From assembly GCF_000317435.1 (NCBI RefSeq), contig NC_019751.1, positions 3,720,001 through 3,784,000 of the forward strand: a stretch of DNA of 64,000 nucleotides, given 5' to 3'. Positions 53,186 to 63,312 of this stretch are shown here, piece after piece. The stretch is from Calothrix sp. PCC 6303. Lineage in GTDB: Bacteria > Cyanobacteriota > Cyanobacteriia > Cyanobacteriales > Nostocaceae. The notes beneath the pieces are model-generated. The model saw nothing but the letters and a program-made list of their open reading frames with translations. It was not told where the DNA came from and made no database searches. The position numbers were made by a program, and so were the translations under genes. How positions within the stretch are numbered: the stretch's first letter is position 1; each line of letters opens with the position of its first letter.

Positions 53186-54484
53186 ATGTCCTTGACTATC
53201 AGTAACTCTGAACAGTGGCTTGAAAACTTTGATACCGCTTCCCCAGTTGAAAAAAGTACATTACTGATGTCAGCGTTATCTCAATCCCTATCTCCAGAAT
53301 TGATTGAGGAATCAGGCATAGGATCTCTGGTGGTAGAATTCTGTGATGAATTAGATGATAATAACCTAATTGATGATGCTTTCACATTCATTGAAAAGGC
53401 TAAGGAACATGATGCAATCTATCAACAGGAATTTCAGTATTTAGAAGCTTTGAGATTGCGATATTATCTATTCCGCAATCAACCAGATATTATCCCATCT
53501 TTACTAACTAATTTTATCGAAAATCCCCTCCATGATCTTGAACAGCTAAAATGGTTTACAAATAGCCTCAAATATTATGGAGAAAGGGAAATTTTAAATA
53601 ATTTTTCCCAAAGTATTTATCATCAACTTCAAGAAAGTGGTGAAAACACCTATGGAATTGTTGATAATTTTGGGGAAATGCTCGTTATTGATTCAATTCA
53701 AGAAGCATTTAAGAAAAATCAACAAATTGAAGCCGCTGATTGGGAATTACTTAATAATACAATTGCCAATTTGAAAATAGAACAACTAAACTTTAAAGTA
53801 ACAGAAATCTCTAAACAACTAACTCCAGAATTAACACCTACTGAAACATTTCTCAAAAATTTACCAAAATACTTCAAAAAACAACGAGAAACTGACCTTT
53901 GTACTTTATCAATCGGATTTTCAGCGGCAATGTTAACTCAAAAAAATATGAGTTTTATTAGCAGTCAAGAAATCTGGAAAAATATCATCAAACTCCTAGA
54001 ATCAGAAAAAGTAACAGACTTTAGACTCCAAGATTTAGATAATTATTTCCTGATATCCTCAGACAAACTAGATAAATATATAGGTTCAATGATTAGCAGC
54101 TTATTCGCTGATCAACAATCGGAATGTACTTTGATAGTTTGGGGTATTCCCTATGTTTATGATTTTTTACTCCAGCACAATCTTATTAGTCAAAATATCC
54201 ATGCACAAGCAATAGATGTAACAACTAATGTAAAAACACACCTAATCAAATTCTTTGACGATCATCTGTGGAAATATAGCTTCGTCCATCGCTGGCAACC
54301 CCCTGATAGTGTCTCTAAAAAAGAGTTTGAGCAAGAAAAGCACATGTTTATTACTAGTATTGAAAAAATTACACCTTTATCAACAGAAGTAGAAACAGGA
54401 GGTTTAGAAGCTTTATTTGATCAGATGGATGAAGCTTTACCAGAGGATATTTTAGCGGAGATAAAATCAGTAAACAGGGAATAG
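53186..54484 (+). CDS. Hypothetical protein, all-helical, unknown
   Basis: 432 residues with no recognised domain. The composition (Leu/Glu/Gln/Asn-rich, few Gly) and heptad-like segments such as LLNNTIANLKIEQLNFKVTEISKQL suggest a helical protein, perhaps built of helical repeats. There is no signal peptide. The gene lies between ligA and a run of short AT-rich direct repeats. Start ATG at 53186. No context supports a function. Confidence 0.65.
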   Translation: MSLTISNSEQWLENFDTASPVEKSTLLMSALSQSLSPELIEESGIGSLVVEFCDELDDNNLIDDAFTFIEKAKEHDAIYQQEFQYLEALRLRYYLFRNQPDIIPSLLTNFIENPLHDLEQLKWFTNSLKYYGEREILNNFSQSIYHQLQESGENTYGIVDNFGEMLVIDSIQEAFKKNQQIEAADWELLNNTIANLKIEQLNFKVTEISKQLTPELTPTETFLKNLPKYFKKQRETDLCTLSIGFSAAMLTQKNMSFISSQEIWKNIIKLLESEKVTDFRLQDLDNYFLISSDKLDKYIGSMISSLFADQQSECTLIVWGIPYVYDFLLQHNLISQNIHAQAIDVTTNVKTHLIKFFDDHLWKYSFVHRWQPPDSVSKKEFEQEKHMFITSIEKITPLSTEVETGGLEALFDQMDEALPEDILAEIKSVNRE

Positions 54485-54630
54485 TAAACAGTAAACAGTG
54501 AAATCAATATACCCAATAACTAACACAATCTAGAATTTACTGAATTCAAGCTGATAACTGATAACTGCTAAATGATAACTGCTAATTCATAACTGCTAAA
54601 TGATAATTGCTAATTGATTACTGGTAACTG
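54484..54630. repeat. Short tandem AT-rich direct repeats
   Basis: Several imperfect copies of GATAACTGCTAAT or close variants (about 54550-54630) follow AATAGTAAACAGTAAACAGTG. The last unit abuts the start codon of the pseudouridine synthase gene. Confidence 0.75.
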
Positions 54631-55215
54631 ATGTTTAAATATGTACTTTTCTACAAACCCTATGGTGTACTTTGCCAATTCACCCAAGACACACCCGAAC
54701 GTCAGACATTAAAAGACTACATTGATATTCCCAACATATATCCTGTAGGAAGATTAGACTGGGACAGCGAAGGTTTAGTACTATTAACAGATAATGGAAA
54801 ACTACAGCATCGTTTATCAGATCCTAAATTTGGACATCAACGAACCTATTGGGTACAAGTCGAACGTGTTCCAGACGCAGCAGCAATCGAAAAACTCACT
54901 AAAGGTGTAGACATTCAAAATTACCGAACAAAACCAGCCAAAGTGAGTTTACTCCCAGAAGAACCCAATTTACCAGAGCGTAACCCACCAATCAGATTTC
55001 GCAAAAATGTGCCGACAGCTTGGTTAGAATTGGTTTTAACAGAGGGAAAAAACCGTCAGGTACGACGGATGACAGCAGCAGTAGGTTTTCCGACTTTAAG
55101 ATTAGTACGGTTAAAAATCGGCAAATTAACGCTTGATAGTTTAAAACTTGGGACTTTTCGAGAATTGGACATGAATGAGATTGCATCACTCACCCATCAA
55201 AAATCCGAATTGTAA
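54631..55215 (+). CDS. rluE: RluE-type rRNA pseudouridine synthase
   Basis: 194 residues of the RsuA/RluB/E/F family, expected to convert U2457-type 23S rRNA uridine to pseudouridine. The catalytic Asp43 is in [31 protein letters not shown] at the N-terminus and [26 protein letters not shown] at the C-terminus are family hallmarks. No S4 domain is present, as is normal for RluE. The start abuts repeats; AACTG upstream is not a good ribosome binding site, so the ATG was chosen from conservation. Confidence 0.93.
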   Translation: MFKYVLFYKPYGVLCQFTQDTPERQTLKDYIDIPNIYPVGRLDWDSEGLVLLTDNGKLQHRLSDPKFGHQRTYWVQVERVPDAAAIEKLTKGVDIQNYRTKPAKVSLLPEEPNLPERNPPIRFRKNVPTAWLELVLTEGKNRQVRRMTAAVGFPTLRLVRLKIGKLTLDSLKLGTFRELDMNEIASLTHQKSEL

Positions 55216-55305
55216 ATTTTTATAAAAAATAAGTGAGAAACTGTATAATCACTTTTTTTTAATCCCAATCTTTTTAGCATCAGCATTCATATCAAAATTT
55301 TACCT

Positions 55306-56631
55306 ATGAGTCCCAATCAGATATCAAGCTGGCAGTTACAGCAATCTCAGGAAAGAGAGTATATTGCTATGGTTCCTGAGAGAGTCTCAAAAAGCCAAGA
55401 ACAAAACTCATCCGAAGCTTTGCTCAACACACAAGCAGAACTTCTATCATATCGACAACTTTATGATCATCTTCCCTGTATCTGTTTTGCTTTAGATACC
55501 ACCGGGGTGATTATATCAGTAAATCAGTTTGGTGCAGAATCCCTTGGTTATTCTGCCGAAGACTTAATTCAACAATCTATATTTCAATTGTTTGCTGATT
55601 TTGAGCAAAAACGGTTAGCAAAATTACTAAAAGATTGTTCACCGCAACTACCAGTTACTGAAGGAGTAGATTGGGAATTTAGTATCAATTGTCCTAAAAG
55701 TAAAATTGGGTGGGTCAAAATTGTTTTGCGTAGTTTGCGCGAAGAGAGCCGTCCACACCTGTTGAGTGTAGCTTTGCCTGCTCCTGCTAACAACCCTCAC
55801 CCGATACTTTTAATGGTCTGGGAAGATATTACAGTACGTAAATCTGCTGAGGCGGCTTTAAAAGAAAGTCACATATTTGCCCCCAATGATGAAATCCACA
55901 GTCTGCATCGTTTGAAGGAAGAATTTCTTAGTACAGTTTCCCACGAATTGAGAACGCCATTGACGAATATGAAAATGGCAATTCAGATGCTGAATATTAC
56001 CTTAAAACTACAAGCTGATGCATCTACAGACACCGCAGGCAAAACCCCTGAAAAGGTGAAAGCATCGCGCTATTTTCAGATATTGAACAACGAATGCGAT
56101 CGCGAAATCAATTTAATCAATAATTTTCTCGATTTACAAAAGCTAGACACCGACGCTAAACCCGTAGTATTGGAAACGATTCGAGTCAAGCCATGGCTAA
56201 ACAGAGTTGTAGAATTATTCCAAGCACGCAACCCTAATTTACATTCTCCCCTACATCTAAACATTCCCGACCTGGTGACACCACTAATTTGTGACCCTTT
56301 TAGCTTAGAACGAATATTAGTAGAACTCCTCACAAATGCTTATCGATTTAGTCCTCCTGATTCCCAAGTCATCATCAGTGCAACCCTAAAATGCCGTACT
56401 ATCCAATTCCAAGTCACAAATACTGGTGTCGAAATCAACGCAAAACAGTTAAAAATGATTTTTGATAAGTTCTACCGCATTCCCAGCACTGACCCCTGGA
56501 AGCAAGGAGGTACAGGACTCGGTTTAGCGCTAGTCCAAAAATTGACTAATTATTTGGGAGGAAGCATAGATGTAGAAAGTGGTGGAAACTTGACTCGTTT
56601 TATCTTGGAACTACCATTGCGAAACGAGTAA
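55306..56631 (+). CDS. Cytosolic PAS-domain sensor histidine kinase
   Basis: 441 residues. A PAS domain lies at about 48-175 (YDHLPCICFALDTTGVIISVNQFGAESLGYSAEDLI), then HisKA with His213 in STVSHELRTPLTNMKMAI, and a HATPase_c with an N box (ELLTNAYRFSPPD), an FDKFYRIPSTDPWKQGGTGLGLALVQ G2 region and an ending LELPLRNE. No membrane segments. No response regulator gene is adjacent. The TGVIISVNQFG segment lies where PAS domains can hold a ligand. Confidence 0.9.
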   Translation: MSPNQISSWQLQQSQEREYIAMVPERVSKSQEQNSSEALLNTQAELLSYRQLYDHLPCICFALDTTGVIISVNQFGAESLGYSAEDLIQQSIFQLFADFEQKRLAKLLKDCSPQLPVTEGVDWEFSINCPKSKIGWVKIVLRSLREESRPHLLSVALPAPANNPHPILLMVWEDITVRKSAEAALKESHIFAPNDEIHSLHRLKEEFLSTVSHELRTPLTNMKMAIQMLNITLKLQADASTDTAGKTPEKVKASRYFQILNNECDREINLINNFLDLQKLDTDAKPVVLETIRVKPWLNRVVELFQARNPNLHSPLHLNIPDLVTPLICDPFSLERILVELLTNAYRFSPPDSQVIISATLKCRTIQFQVTNTGVEINAKQLKMIFDKFYRIPSTDPWKQGGTGLGLALVQKLTNYLGGSIDVESGGNLTRFILELPLRNE

Positions 56632-56909
56632 TGATTAAGTAGGTGGATGTTGAAAATTGCCGTTATCGCCAAATAAAATAAAAAGAATTGCTAACTTCTC
56701 AGCCTAAATTTAGAACTTTTTCACTACTTTCCTTGCAGGTATCTAAAATATATGGATAGTATGCGTAACACGATTAAACTGTCACAAAAAATCATAGTTC
56801 AAAATCACAATCTCCTCCTGCACATCCCTAGTGTAGAGGTTAAGATTTGTGGCACTATAGGTTTTAGTGGCTAAAAGCACCTCGGAGCCGAAGTTAAGGA
56901 ATTTCCATA

Positions 56910-58982
56910 ATGCTGATTTGCCCCCAGTGTAAATTTGAAAACCCAGATATTAACAAATTTTGTGAAAGCTGTGGTACATCACTGACCGAAAAAACTTGTC
57001 TCAGTTGTGGTACTGATGTTCCTGTAAATATGGAAACATGCCATAACTGTGGCGCATTTTGTGGAACGGTTTGGTGGGTAATTATTGCCAAAGATACCAA
57101 TTCCATTCCTGTCAATATAGAAGATTTAGAAGTATCAGCCCAAGTGTTACCTATGAAATCTGCTGTTGAACAGGGAGATAGTGACTACACAGAAGCAACA
57201 GAAACACTCTTTCACAATCCTCAAAGCCAGGAATTTACAGCGGCAACATCTGAAACCAACCCAGAAACAACTATAAAAATCGGCTCATATTTAGATTCAC
57301 AGCAACGTTATAAAATTCTCGAAATCATCCCCAACAGCGAGGAGTTTGCTCACCACAACGATACCTATTTGAGGGTTTTAGATTGTCAACCCTATCAAGT
57401 TACCCCGTTGATGGCAATTTACGAAAACAAACATCAAGGTTTGACAATATCATTGGCAGATTTAGAAGAAATTCCAAATTTGGCAAAACCATATCTTGTG
57501 TTATTGTCCCAACAGCATCAGGGAATACCTTTGCTTCACGATGCGTGGCGAGAAGGGGATGCGGAAGTGCTAATTTTAGAAGACTATTCTAATTTGCAAT
57601 ACTTAATGGAACTTTGGCATGAAGAAGCTACTTCTTCGTTGCAAATTGTCCATTGTTTATTAAAAATGACCCAATTGTGGGTGATGCTAGAACCGCTACA
57701 ATGCAGGCAAAGCTTGCTGGAACTATCAAATTTGCGTCTGGATGAAGATCAAGTATTGGTGTTGCAACGATTGTATCCGGAAACTAATACTTTAGAGGCA
57801 TCTGAGCAACAAGGCTATACTGTGCAAACTTTAGCCCAAATTTGGCACACACTGTTTAAACAATCACAACGCACCCAATTTGGTCCCTTGCTGCAATTAA
57901 TGGGGGATTTGGATATGGGGGAAATTGAGACACTAGAAAAATTACAATTGCGCTTACAAGCGATCGCATCTGAATTACAACCCAACGATAGCTATAATTC
58001 AATCACCAACGATGGAGATGTAACGGTTACACTAGTGAATACCCAAATTCCTGTGGCTCCTACTGTTCTCCAATTTGGCGAATTGGAGGAAAATGATAGC
58101 AAAAGCGATGACTTCCCTACAGTAGTTCTGCCGATGCAATTAGCTAGTTTGGAAAATGCCGGACTTACCGATGTTGGACGGCAACGCGACCATAATGAAG
58201 ACTACTTCGGTATCGAAACCAGAATTAATCAAGTTGAATTACCCAGAGATAAAGCCATCGCTGCCCGTGGTACATACGTACTTTGCGATGGGATGGGTGG
58301 ACATGCTGGGGGTGAAGTTGCCAGCGAACTAGCTGTAAGTACACTCCGCAAGTACTTTCAAACCAGTTGGACTCAAAACTCTTTACCCAACGAAGAAATT
58401 ATTCGTGAAGGAGTAAAACAGGCAAACCAGGCAATTTTTAATGTTAATCAAGAGGATGCACGTTCCGGTGTCGGACGGATGGGGACAACACTAGTTATGT
58501 TACTAGCGCAGGATACCAACATCGCCATAGCACATGTTGGTGATAGTCGTCTTTATCGTCTGACCCGGAAACGGGGATTGGAACAAATGACCGTAGATCA
58601 TGAAGTTGGTCAGCGGGAGATTGCCCGTGGTGTTGATGCCAGTATTGCCTATTGCCGTCCCGATGCCTATCAACTGACCCAAGCTTTGGGACCTCGTGAG
58701 AATAATATGGTGGATCCTGATGTCCAATTTCTCAAAATTAACGAAGATACCCTATTTATCCTCGCTTCCGACGGTTTATCAGATAATAACCTGCTAGAAA
58801 CACATTGGCGATCGCATCTCGAACCATTACTGAGTTCAAATGCTAACCTAGAAAAAGGCGTAAGTGAACTAATTGACTTAGCAAACAAGTACAATGGTCA
58901 TGATAATATTACCGCTGTACTGATTCGGGCAAAAGTTCGCGCTAACGGCGATCAACCAGAGATGAAGCGAAGAGCCAGCTAA
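56910..58982 (+). CDS. Zinc-ribbon PP2C-type serine/threonine phosphatase
   Basis: 690 residues. Two N-terminal zinc ribbons are visible (CPQCKFENPDINKFCESCG and CLSCGTDVPVNMETCHNCG). Residues about 125-350 have a fold like a degenerate protein kinase with no catalytic HRD. Residues about 415-685 are a PP2C domain: GLTDVGRQRDHNEDYFGIE and VLCDGMGGHAGGEVASELAV carry the metal-binding Asp residues, then MGTTLVMLL, AHVGDSRLYRLT, LFILASDGLSDN and NKYNGHDNITAVLI. It lies 326 bp upstream of an FHA-kinase gene and is a plausible antagonist of it. Confidence 0.9.
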   Translation: MLICPQCKFENPDINKFCESCGTSLTEKTCLSCGTDVPVNMETCHNCGAFCGTVWWVIIAKDTNSIPVNIEDLEVSAQVLPMKSAVEQGDSDYTEATETLFHNPQSQEFTAATSETNPETTIKIGSYLDSQQRYKILEIIPNSEEFAHHNDTYLRVLDCQPYQVTPLMAIYENKHQGLTISLADLEEIPNLAKPYLVLLSQQHQGIPLLHDAWREGDAEVLILEDYSNLQYLMELWHEEATSSLQIVHCLLKMTQLWVMLEPLQCRQSLLELSNLRLDEDQVLVLQRLYPETNTLEASEQQGYTVQTLAQIWHTLFKQSQRTQFGPLLQLMGDLDMGEIETLEKLQLRLQAIASELQPNDSYNSITNDGDVTVTLVNTQIPVAPTVLQFGELEENDSKSDDFPTVVLPMQLASLENAGLTDVGRQRDHNEDYFGIETRINQVELPRDKAIAARGTYVLCDGMGGHAGGEVASELAVSTLRKYFQTSWTQNSLPNEEIIREGVKQANQAIFNVNQEDARSGVGRMGTTLVMLLAQDTNIAIAHVGDSRLYRLTRKRGLEQMTVDHEVGQREIARGVDASIAYCRPDAYQLTQALGPRENNMVDPDVQFLKINEDTLFILASDGLSDNNLLETHWRSHLEPLLSSNANLEKGVSELIDLANKYNGHDNITAVLIRAKVRANGDQPEMKRRAS

Positions 58983-59308
58983 AGACCAGTTATACTGCAA
59001 GCGGTTAGCTATTAGCCTTTAGTTGTGAGCCTTTAAGTCTAATCTAAAGGTGCTATAGCGATTTCATCAGTCCAGTTTCTAGCCGTTTTTGCTATACCCG
59101 TCATAAAAGTCTAAAGTCGAAGGCTAAAATCCTTTGACTAAGTAAGTCGGCAGAAATAAACATAACTATGTTACACAATGTAAATTAGCTTTAAACCCCT
59201 ACTGCCTTGCCCTAATTACAATTTTCAACGCCGACCTACTTACCTCTGGGTAATATCAAATGGTCACTGCCTCTCACTTTCCAATCCTTTACTAACAAAT
59301 TGTCTAGT
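58983..59308. other. Intergenic region, no gene seen
   Basis: 326 bp between the PP2C phosphatase and the FHA-kinase genes, with no coding frame. Part of it (about 59035-59150) contains short duplicated strings such as AGTCTAA and CTAAAGTCGAAGGCTAAA. The phosphatase and kinase may be separately transcribed. Confidence 0.45.
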
Positions 59309-60511
59309 GTGGTTATCCTAACTCTACTTGAACCCCAATATAAAACACCGCTCAAGCAGTGGCATTTTGAAGACGAATTAGTTATTCGCATTGGTCGTTC
59401 AGCAGATAATCACATTGTGTTATCAGATGATCTAGTTTCTCGGCATCATTTGGAGTTAAAGCTAACTTCACCTGCTGCTAACTGGCAGGTGAAAAGTAAT
59501 GGCATCAATGGTACATTCATCGATGGTGTACTAATATCGCAAGCATCACTGCCTAATGATTGCCAGTTACAGTTAGCTAAGGGTGGTCCGATACTCAGAT
59601 TTCAAAATCAGCTGGTTGTCGTTGCCGCTAATCCTGCCACCCCAGTAAATACCTGTACACACGAAGGAAATAGCCCAAATAATCTATTTTGTGTCCATTG
59701 TGGTCAACCCCTAACCGTAATTGATACCATCCGTCACTACCAGGTGCTGCGAACCTTAGGGCAAGGTGGAATGGGGACAACTTACTTAGCTTGGGATTCT
59801 AACGGCGTTATTGCTAAACACCCTCTTTTATTGGTTTTGAAGCAAATGAACGCCGATATGGCGAAAATAGCCAAGGCTCAAGAACTATTTGAGAGGGAAG
59901 CGAATACCCTCAAATCCCTCAGTCATGCGGGCATTCCCAAATATTATGATTTTTTTGTGGATGCTGGGAAAAAATACTTGGCGATGGAATTAATTCATGG
60001 ACAGGATTTAGAAAAACTAGTTTATCTCAAAGGACCCGTCACAGCCAATCAAGCGATCGCATGGATGATTCAAACCTGTGATGTTCTCAATTATCTCCAC
60101 AATCAAGAACCAGCACTAATTCACCGCGACATTAAACCAGCGAACTTAATGATGCGGAGTTCCGATCGTAGCATCGTCATTTTAGATTTTGGTGCAGTCA
60201 AAGAAAGTAGTAGTATTCCAGGAACACGAATTGGGGCTGAAGGTTATTGCGCCCCAGAACAGGAAATGGGACAACCACTTACCCAGTCAGATTTATACGC
60301 AATTGGTCCCACACTAATTTTCCTATTAACTGGAGAAAGCCCCTTTAAATATTATCGTCAGAGAGGACGCAATTTTAGATTTGATATTACCAGCGTCCCC
60401 ACCATTACCCCCCAATTACGAGAAGTCATCGATAAATTAACAGAACCACTGCCACGCGATCGCTATCAAACTGCCGAGGAAGTAATTACGGCACTAACTA
60501 ATTGTAAGTAG
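59309..60511 (+). CDS. FHA-domain serine/threonine protein kinase
   Basis: 400 residues from GTG at 59309 (MVILTLLEP, the usual family N-terminus); a TTG three codons upstream (59300) also fits the frame. An FHA domain is at about 20-105 (VIRIGRSADNHIVLSDDLVSRHHLEL, with the phosphothreonine-binding Arg and Ser). A short C2-type zinc ribbon (NLFCVHCGQPL) leads to a protein kinase domain from about 135 (LGQGGMGTTYLAWD, catalytic HRDIKPANLMM, and DFGAVKE). It ends with a TALTNC tail. It probably phosphorylates proteins bound through FHA. Confidence 0.9.
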   Translation: MVILTLLEPQYKTPLKQWHFEDELVIRIGRSADNHIVLSDDLVSRHHLELKLTSPAANWQVKSNGINGTFIDGVLISQASLPNDCQLQLAKGGPILRFQNQLVVVAANPATPVNTCTHEGNSPNNLFCVHCGQPLTVIDTIRHYQVLRTLGQGGMGTTYLAWDSNGVIAKHPLLLVLKQMNADMAKIAKAQELFEREANTLKSLSHAGIPKYYDFFVDAGKKYLAMELIHGQDLEKLVYLKGPVTANQAIAWMIQTCDVLNYLHNQEPALIHRDIKPANLMMRSSDRSIVILDFGAVKESSSIPGTRIGAEGYCAPEQEMGQPLTQSDLYAIGPTLIFLLTGESPFKYYRQRGRNFRFDITSVPTITPQLREVIDKLTEPLPRDRYQTAEEVITALTNCK

Positions 60512-60859
60512 CCAAAGAAGAGGCAGGGGGGCAGGGGAGTAGGGGAGTAGGGGAGTAGGGGAGTAGGGGAGCAGGGGAGTAGGGAACGGGGAACGGGGAA
60601 CGGGGAACAGTTTTAGCCTTATTTTTTCTGTTTTTTCGTACTCCAATAAATCTGAATGCAAGTTTTTTAAACCTCAAACCCTTATTTCTTTGCACCTTTC
60701 CCGGAAAAAATTCCGAAAGTATTGATAAATAAATGTTTTCTAGTTATTCAGCAAGCCCTATGTATTGGTGCAACAGCCTAGAAGCCTGTTCTGTGCAGGC
60801 TAGAAGCCCGCACCACATGATTATTATTAAACTTGAGGATTTTTTAAATTGGAAGTCAC
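60512..60859. repeat. Intergenic region with GGGGAGTA-type tandem repeats
   Basis: 348 bp. At about 60520-60605 are many tandem copies of GGGGAGTA / GGGGAGCA and of GGAACGG, a low-complexity repeat. The rest is AT-rich; around 60765-60820 a CCTAGAAGCCTGTTC / GCAGGCTAGAAGCCC pair forms a further short repeat. No gene was seen. Confidence 0.7.
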
Positions 60860-61513
60860 TTAATTTAGCAATCCCACTGGACAACTAACATTAGTTCCAC
60901 CCAAACCACAGTATCCACCGGGGTTTTTAGCTAAATATTGCTGATGATAGTCCTCAGCAAAATAATACTCTGGTGCATCGATAATTTCAGTAGTGATGTC
61001 ACCATAACCAGACTGCTTCAAGGCTTCTTGGTATGCTTCACGAGATGCGTCCGCTAATTTTTTTTGCTCCGCAGAATACGTATAAATACCAGAACGGTAC
61101 TGTGTCCCAGTATCATTTCCTTGACGCATCCCTTGAGTTGGGTTGTGATTTTCCCAAAATGTCTTGAGAATCTCAGCGTAACTTATTATCTTGGGGTTAA
61201 ACACGACTCGCACAACTTCATTGTGACCCGTCATGCCGCTGCATACTTCTTTATAATTTGGGTTGGGTGTGTAACCAGCAGCGTAACCTACCGATGTGCT
61301 GAAAACTCCATTTAGTTGCCAAAACTTGCGTTCAGCACCCCAAAAACAACCCATCCCAAACATTGCCACTTCCATACCATCGGGATATGGAGGTTTGAGG
61401 GGATTACCGTTAACAAAATGCTTCTCAGGTACAGGCATAGCTTGCGCTCTTCCTGGTAAAGCTTCTTCCCGGTTGGGAAGGGTGGGTTTTTTGCCGAATC
61501 CAAATAGCACCAT
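60860..61513 (-). CDS. msrA: Peptide-methionine (S)-S-oxide reductase MsrA
   Basis: 217 residues. Reduces Met-S-sulfoxide in proteins. The catalytic [13 protein letters not shown] includes Cys56; the resolving Cys lies in the C-terminal [14 protein letters not shown]. Intervening motifs [32 protein letters not shown] and [26 protein letters not shown] are characteristic. The enzyme has an N-terminal extension of about 40 residues compared with the minimal domain. It lies next to the leftward GAF-LuxR gene. Confidence 0.97.
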   Translation of the reverse strand: MVLFGFGKKPTLPNREEALPGRAQAMPVPEKHFVNGNPLKPPYPDGMEVAMFGMGCFWGAERKFWQLNGVFSTSVGYAAGYTPNPNYKEVCSGMTGHNEVVRVVFNPKIISYAEILKTFWENHNPTQGMRQGNDTGTQYRSGIYTYSAEQKKLADASREAYQEALKQSGYGDITTEIIDAPEYYFAEDYHQQYLAKNPGGYCGLGGTNVSCPVGLLN

Positions 61514-61615
61514 GGGTTTTACTGTAGATTTGTGAGAATTAAATTTACTTTCCTTAATATTATTGTAGATAATCTACAAACTTTTAAGCTGCGTAGCAGC
61601 TAAATCCTATAAATT

Positions 61616-61687
61616 AAAAAATTATAACCTTTGTGGTGCGGGCATCTTGCCCGCTTTAGATATACAAATTAGCGCTTAATAGCTTAT
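61616..61687. repeat. Dispersed repeat, copy 2 of 2
   Basis: Near-identical to 10471-10545: starts AAATTATAACCTTTGTGG, carries GCGGGCATCTTGCCCGC and ends TACAAATTAGCGCTTA. It lies between msrA and the GAF-LuxR gene. Confidence 0.8.
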
Positions 61688-61758
61688 CAGTAAGTAGATG
61701 GTTACAAATAAACAGAACTTTAACACTACTCACTATTCGCTACTCACCATTCATCTAC

Positions 61759-62457
61759 TTAAGGCTGTAACTTTGCCACCATTTCTGCACGGGCAGAAAC
61801 TCCCAACTTTTTAAACATGCGTTTTAGGGCTTGTTTGACTGAATTTTGGGTAATCCAAAGTTTTTCACCAATTTCAGCATTAGTTAAACCTTGGGCAACA
61901 AGTTGAGCAATTTCTAATTCCCGTGGTGTGAGACGGCTGGAAAATTCAGTATTTGTTGTGGTTTTTTGATTTGTTTGGAGAGTGGCGAATTTCGCGGATA
62001 AATGTAGACATAGAGCGCTTAAATCAGCCAAATCATTAGCATTAAATGCTGATTTACCTTGAGCGCGGGCAAGATTTAGTGTACCAATTAAGCGCCCACT
62101 ATGAACTATAGGTCCACTCATGACATGGGCGTGATCTTCCCGTGAACAAAATTGCTGCCAATTACCTGCGGGGAGGATAATTTCTTCATGTGCTGGGGCG
62201 TGACGTTCAACAACATAACGCCCGACTGGGTTATCCTTGAGACAGACATCAGGAATCCCTCGATCATCAACTTTAACGTGGGATGTTTCATCCAATAGAT
62301 AAATTCCCCAGCGTTGAACATCAAAATATTCGCCCACCATCTCCATGATGGCAGCATGTAATTCTAGCTCGTTTTTGGAAGACGCGATCGCTTGAATTAA
62401 TCCCGACAGATTCCGTTGGGGAATGCTAGGTTCGACTGCTTGCAGAAAATTTGCCAT
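61759..62457 (-). CDS. GAF-domain LuxR-family transcriptional regulator
   Basis: 232 residues. The GAF domain is about 20-150 (ELELHAAIMEMVGEYFDVQRWGIYLLDE, then VMSGPIVHSGRLIGTLNLARAQGKSAFN). The C-terminal LuxR-type helix-turn-helix, from about 165, is LTPRELEIAQLVAQGLTNAEIGEKLWITQNSVKQALKRMFKKLGV. In GAF-LuxR regulators the GAF senses a small ligand or redox and the HTH binds DNA. It is divergent from the DUF3386 gene with 103 bp between starts, which is a natural regulatory target. Confidence 0.9.
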   Translation of the reverse strand: MANFLQAVEPSIPQRNLSGLIQAIASSKNELELHAAIMEMVGEYFDVQRWGIYLLDETSHVKVDDRGIPDVCLKDNPVGRYVVERHAPAHEEIILPAGNWQQFCSREDHAHVMSGPIVHSGRLIGTLNLARAQGKSAFNANDLADLSALCLHLSAKFATLQTNQKTTTNTEFSSRLTPRELEIAQLVAQGLTNAEIGEKLWITQNSVKQALKRMFKKLGVSARAEMVAKLQP

Positions 62458-62560
62458 AACTGTACCCAGTTGAGGACTATGCGGGTTGACTCAATTACTT
62501 CTATGCTAGTACCAGCAACAAATAAAAGCTCAGACTTTTAACGGTATATAGGAGAATTAC

Positions 62561-63217
62561 ATGACAGCTACTAAAGTTTCCGCTACTGAACTTTTTCGCG
62601 CTGCTTACGAAAATCGCTACACTTGGGATGCTGATTTCCCTGGATACACCTCTGATATTACCTACAATTATGATGGTAAGGTGACTACAGGCAAAGTTCA
62701 AATTAATTCTAACTATAAAGCCGAAGTTACAGGGGTTGAAAGTGAAGAAGCTCAAAAAGCAATTCATGGACAAGCTTGGGAAATTGCTGTTCACCGTGTA
62801 CGTCGCACCTTTGAACAAACCCACGGCGAAAATATATTTAACTATGGTGCTACAGATGAAACTGGTGCTATAGAAATTGTCATGGGTGGTAAAGCAGAAG
62901 GAGACAAATACAAACTCCGCAATAATGAAGTTTGCTTAGTACACCGCAATATCCACGGTGTTGTTGTGACTATTAATACTTTCAGCAGTCATGAAACAGG
63001 CGAAGGTTATCTTTCCCATACTTATGATTCTGTTTACCACGATCCAAAAACTGGTGAACAAAAAGGTGGTAAAAGTGACTTTGTGGACGAATACGAAAAA
63101 GTAGGCAAATATTTCATCCTCAACCGTCGTCAAATCACCACTGATGTTAATGGCAAACCTTCAGTTCAAGAGTTTATTTTCTCCAACATTCAGTTATTAC
63201 CAGCAACTAATGATTAG
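62561..63217 (+). CDS. DUF3386 family protein
   Basis: 218 residues of cyanobacterial DUF3386. Typical blocks: TELFRAAYENRYTWDADFPGYTSDI, KVTTGKVQINSNYKAEVTGVE, AWEIAVHRVRRTFEQTHGENIFNYGATDETGAIEI, RNIHGVVVTINTFSSHETGEGYLSHTYDSVYHDPKTGEQ and YEKVGKYFILNRRQI. No signal peptide is seen. Function unknown. It is a strong single-gene transcription unit: AGGAGA lies 8 nt before the start and a hairpin terminator follows. Confidence 0.88.
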   Translation: MTATKVSATELFRAAYENRYTWDADFPGYTSDITYNYDGKVTTGKVQINSNYKAEVTGVESEEAQKAIHGQAWEIAVHRVRRTFEQTHGENIFNYGATDETGAIEIVMGGKAEGDKYKLRNNEVCLVHRNIHGVVVTINTFSSHETGEGYLSHTYDSVYHDPKTGEQKGGKSDFVDEYEKVGKYFILNRRQITTDVNGKPSVQEFIFSNIQLLPATND

Positions 63218-63263
63218 AGATTTTCATTCGAGTTAAATATAGTTTGGTTTTGAGGATAATGTA

Positions 63264-63285
63264 GGGGCAAACGGTTGTTTGCCCC
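63264..63285 (+). terminator. Terminator of the DUF3386 gene
   Basis: 9-bp perfect stem GGGGCAAAC (63264-63272) / GTTTGCCCC (63277-63285), about 45 bp past the stop. It is followed by AAAAA rather than T, so terminator strength in this direction is uncertain. Confidence 0.5.
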
Positions 63286-63312
63286 AAAAACTAATACCAA
63301 TTTCAAAAAATA

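Noticed and set aside
54490-54630. Possible CRISPR-like or origin iterons before rluE
   Set aside because: Units are short, variable and AT-rich, with no constant-length spacers and no replication gene nearby.
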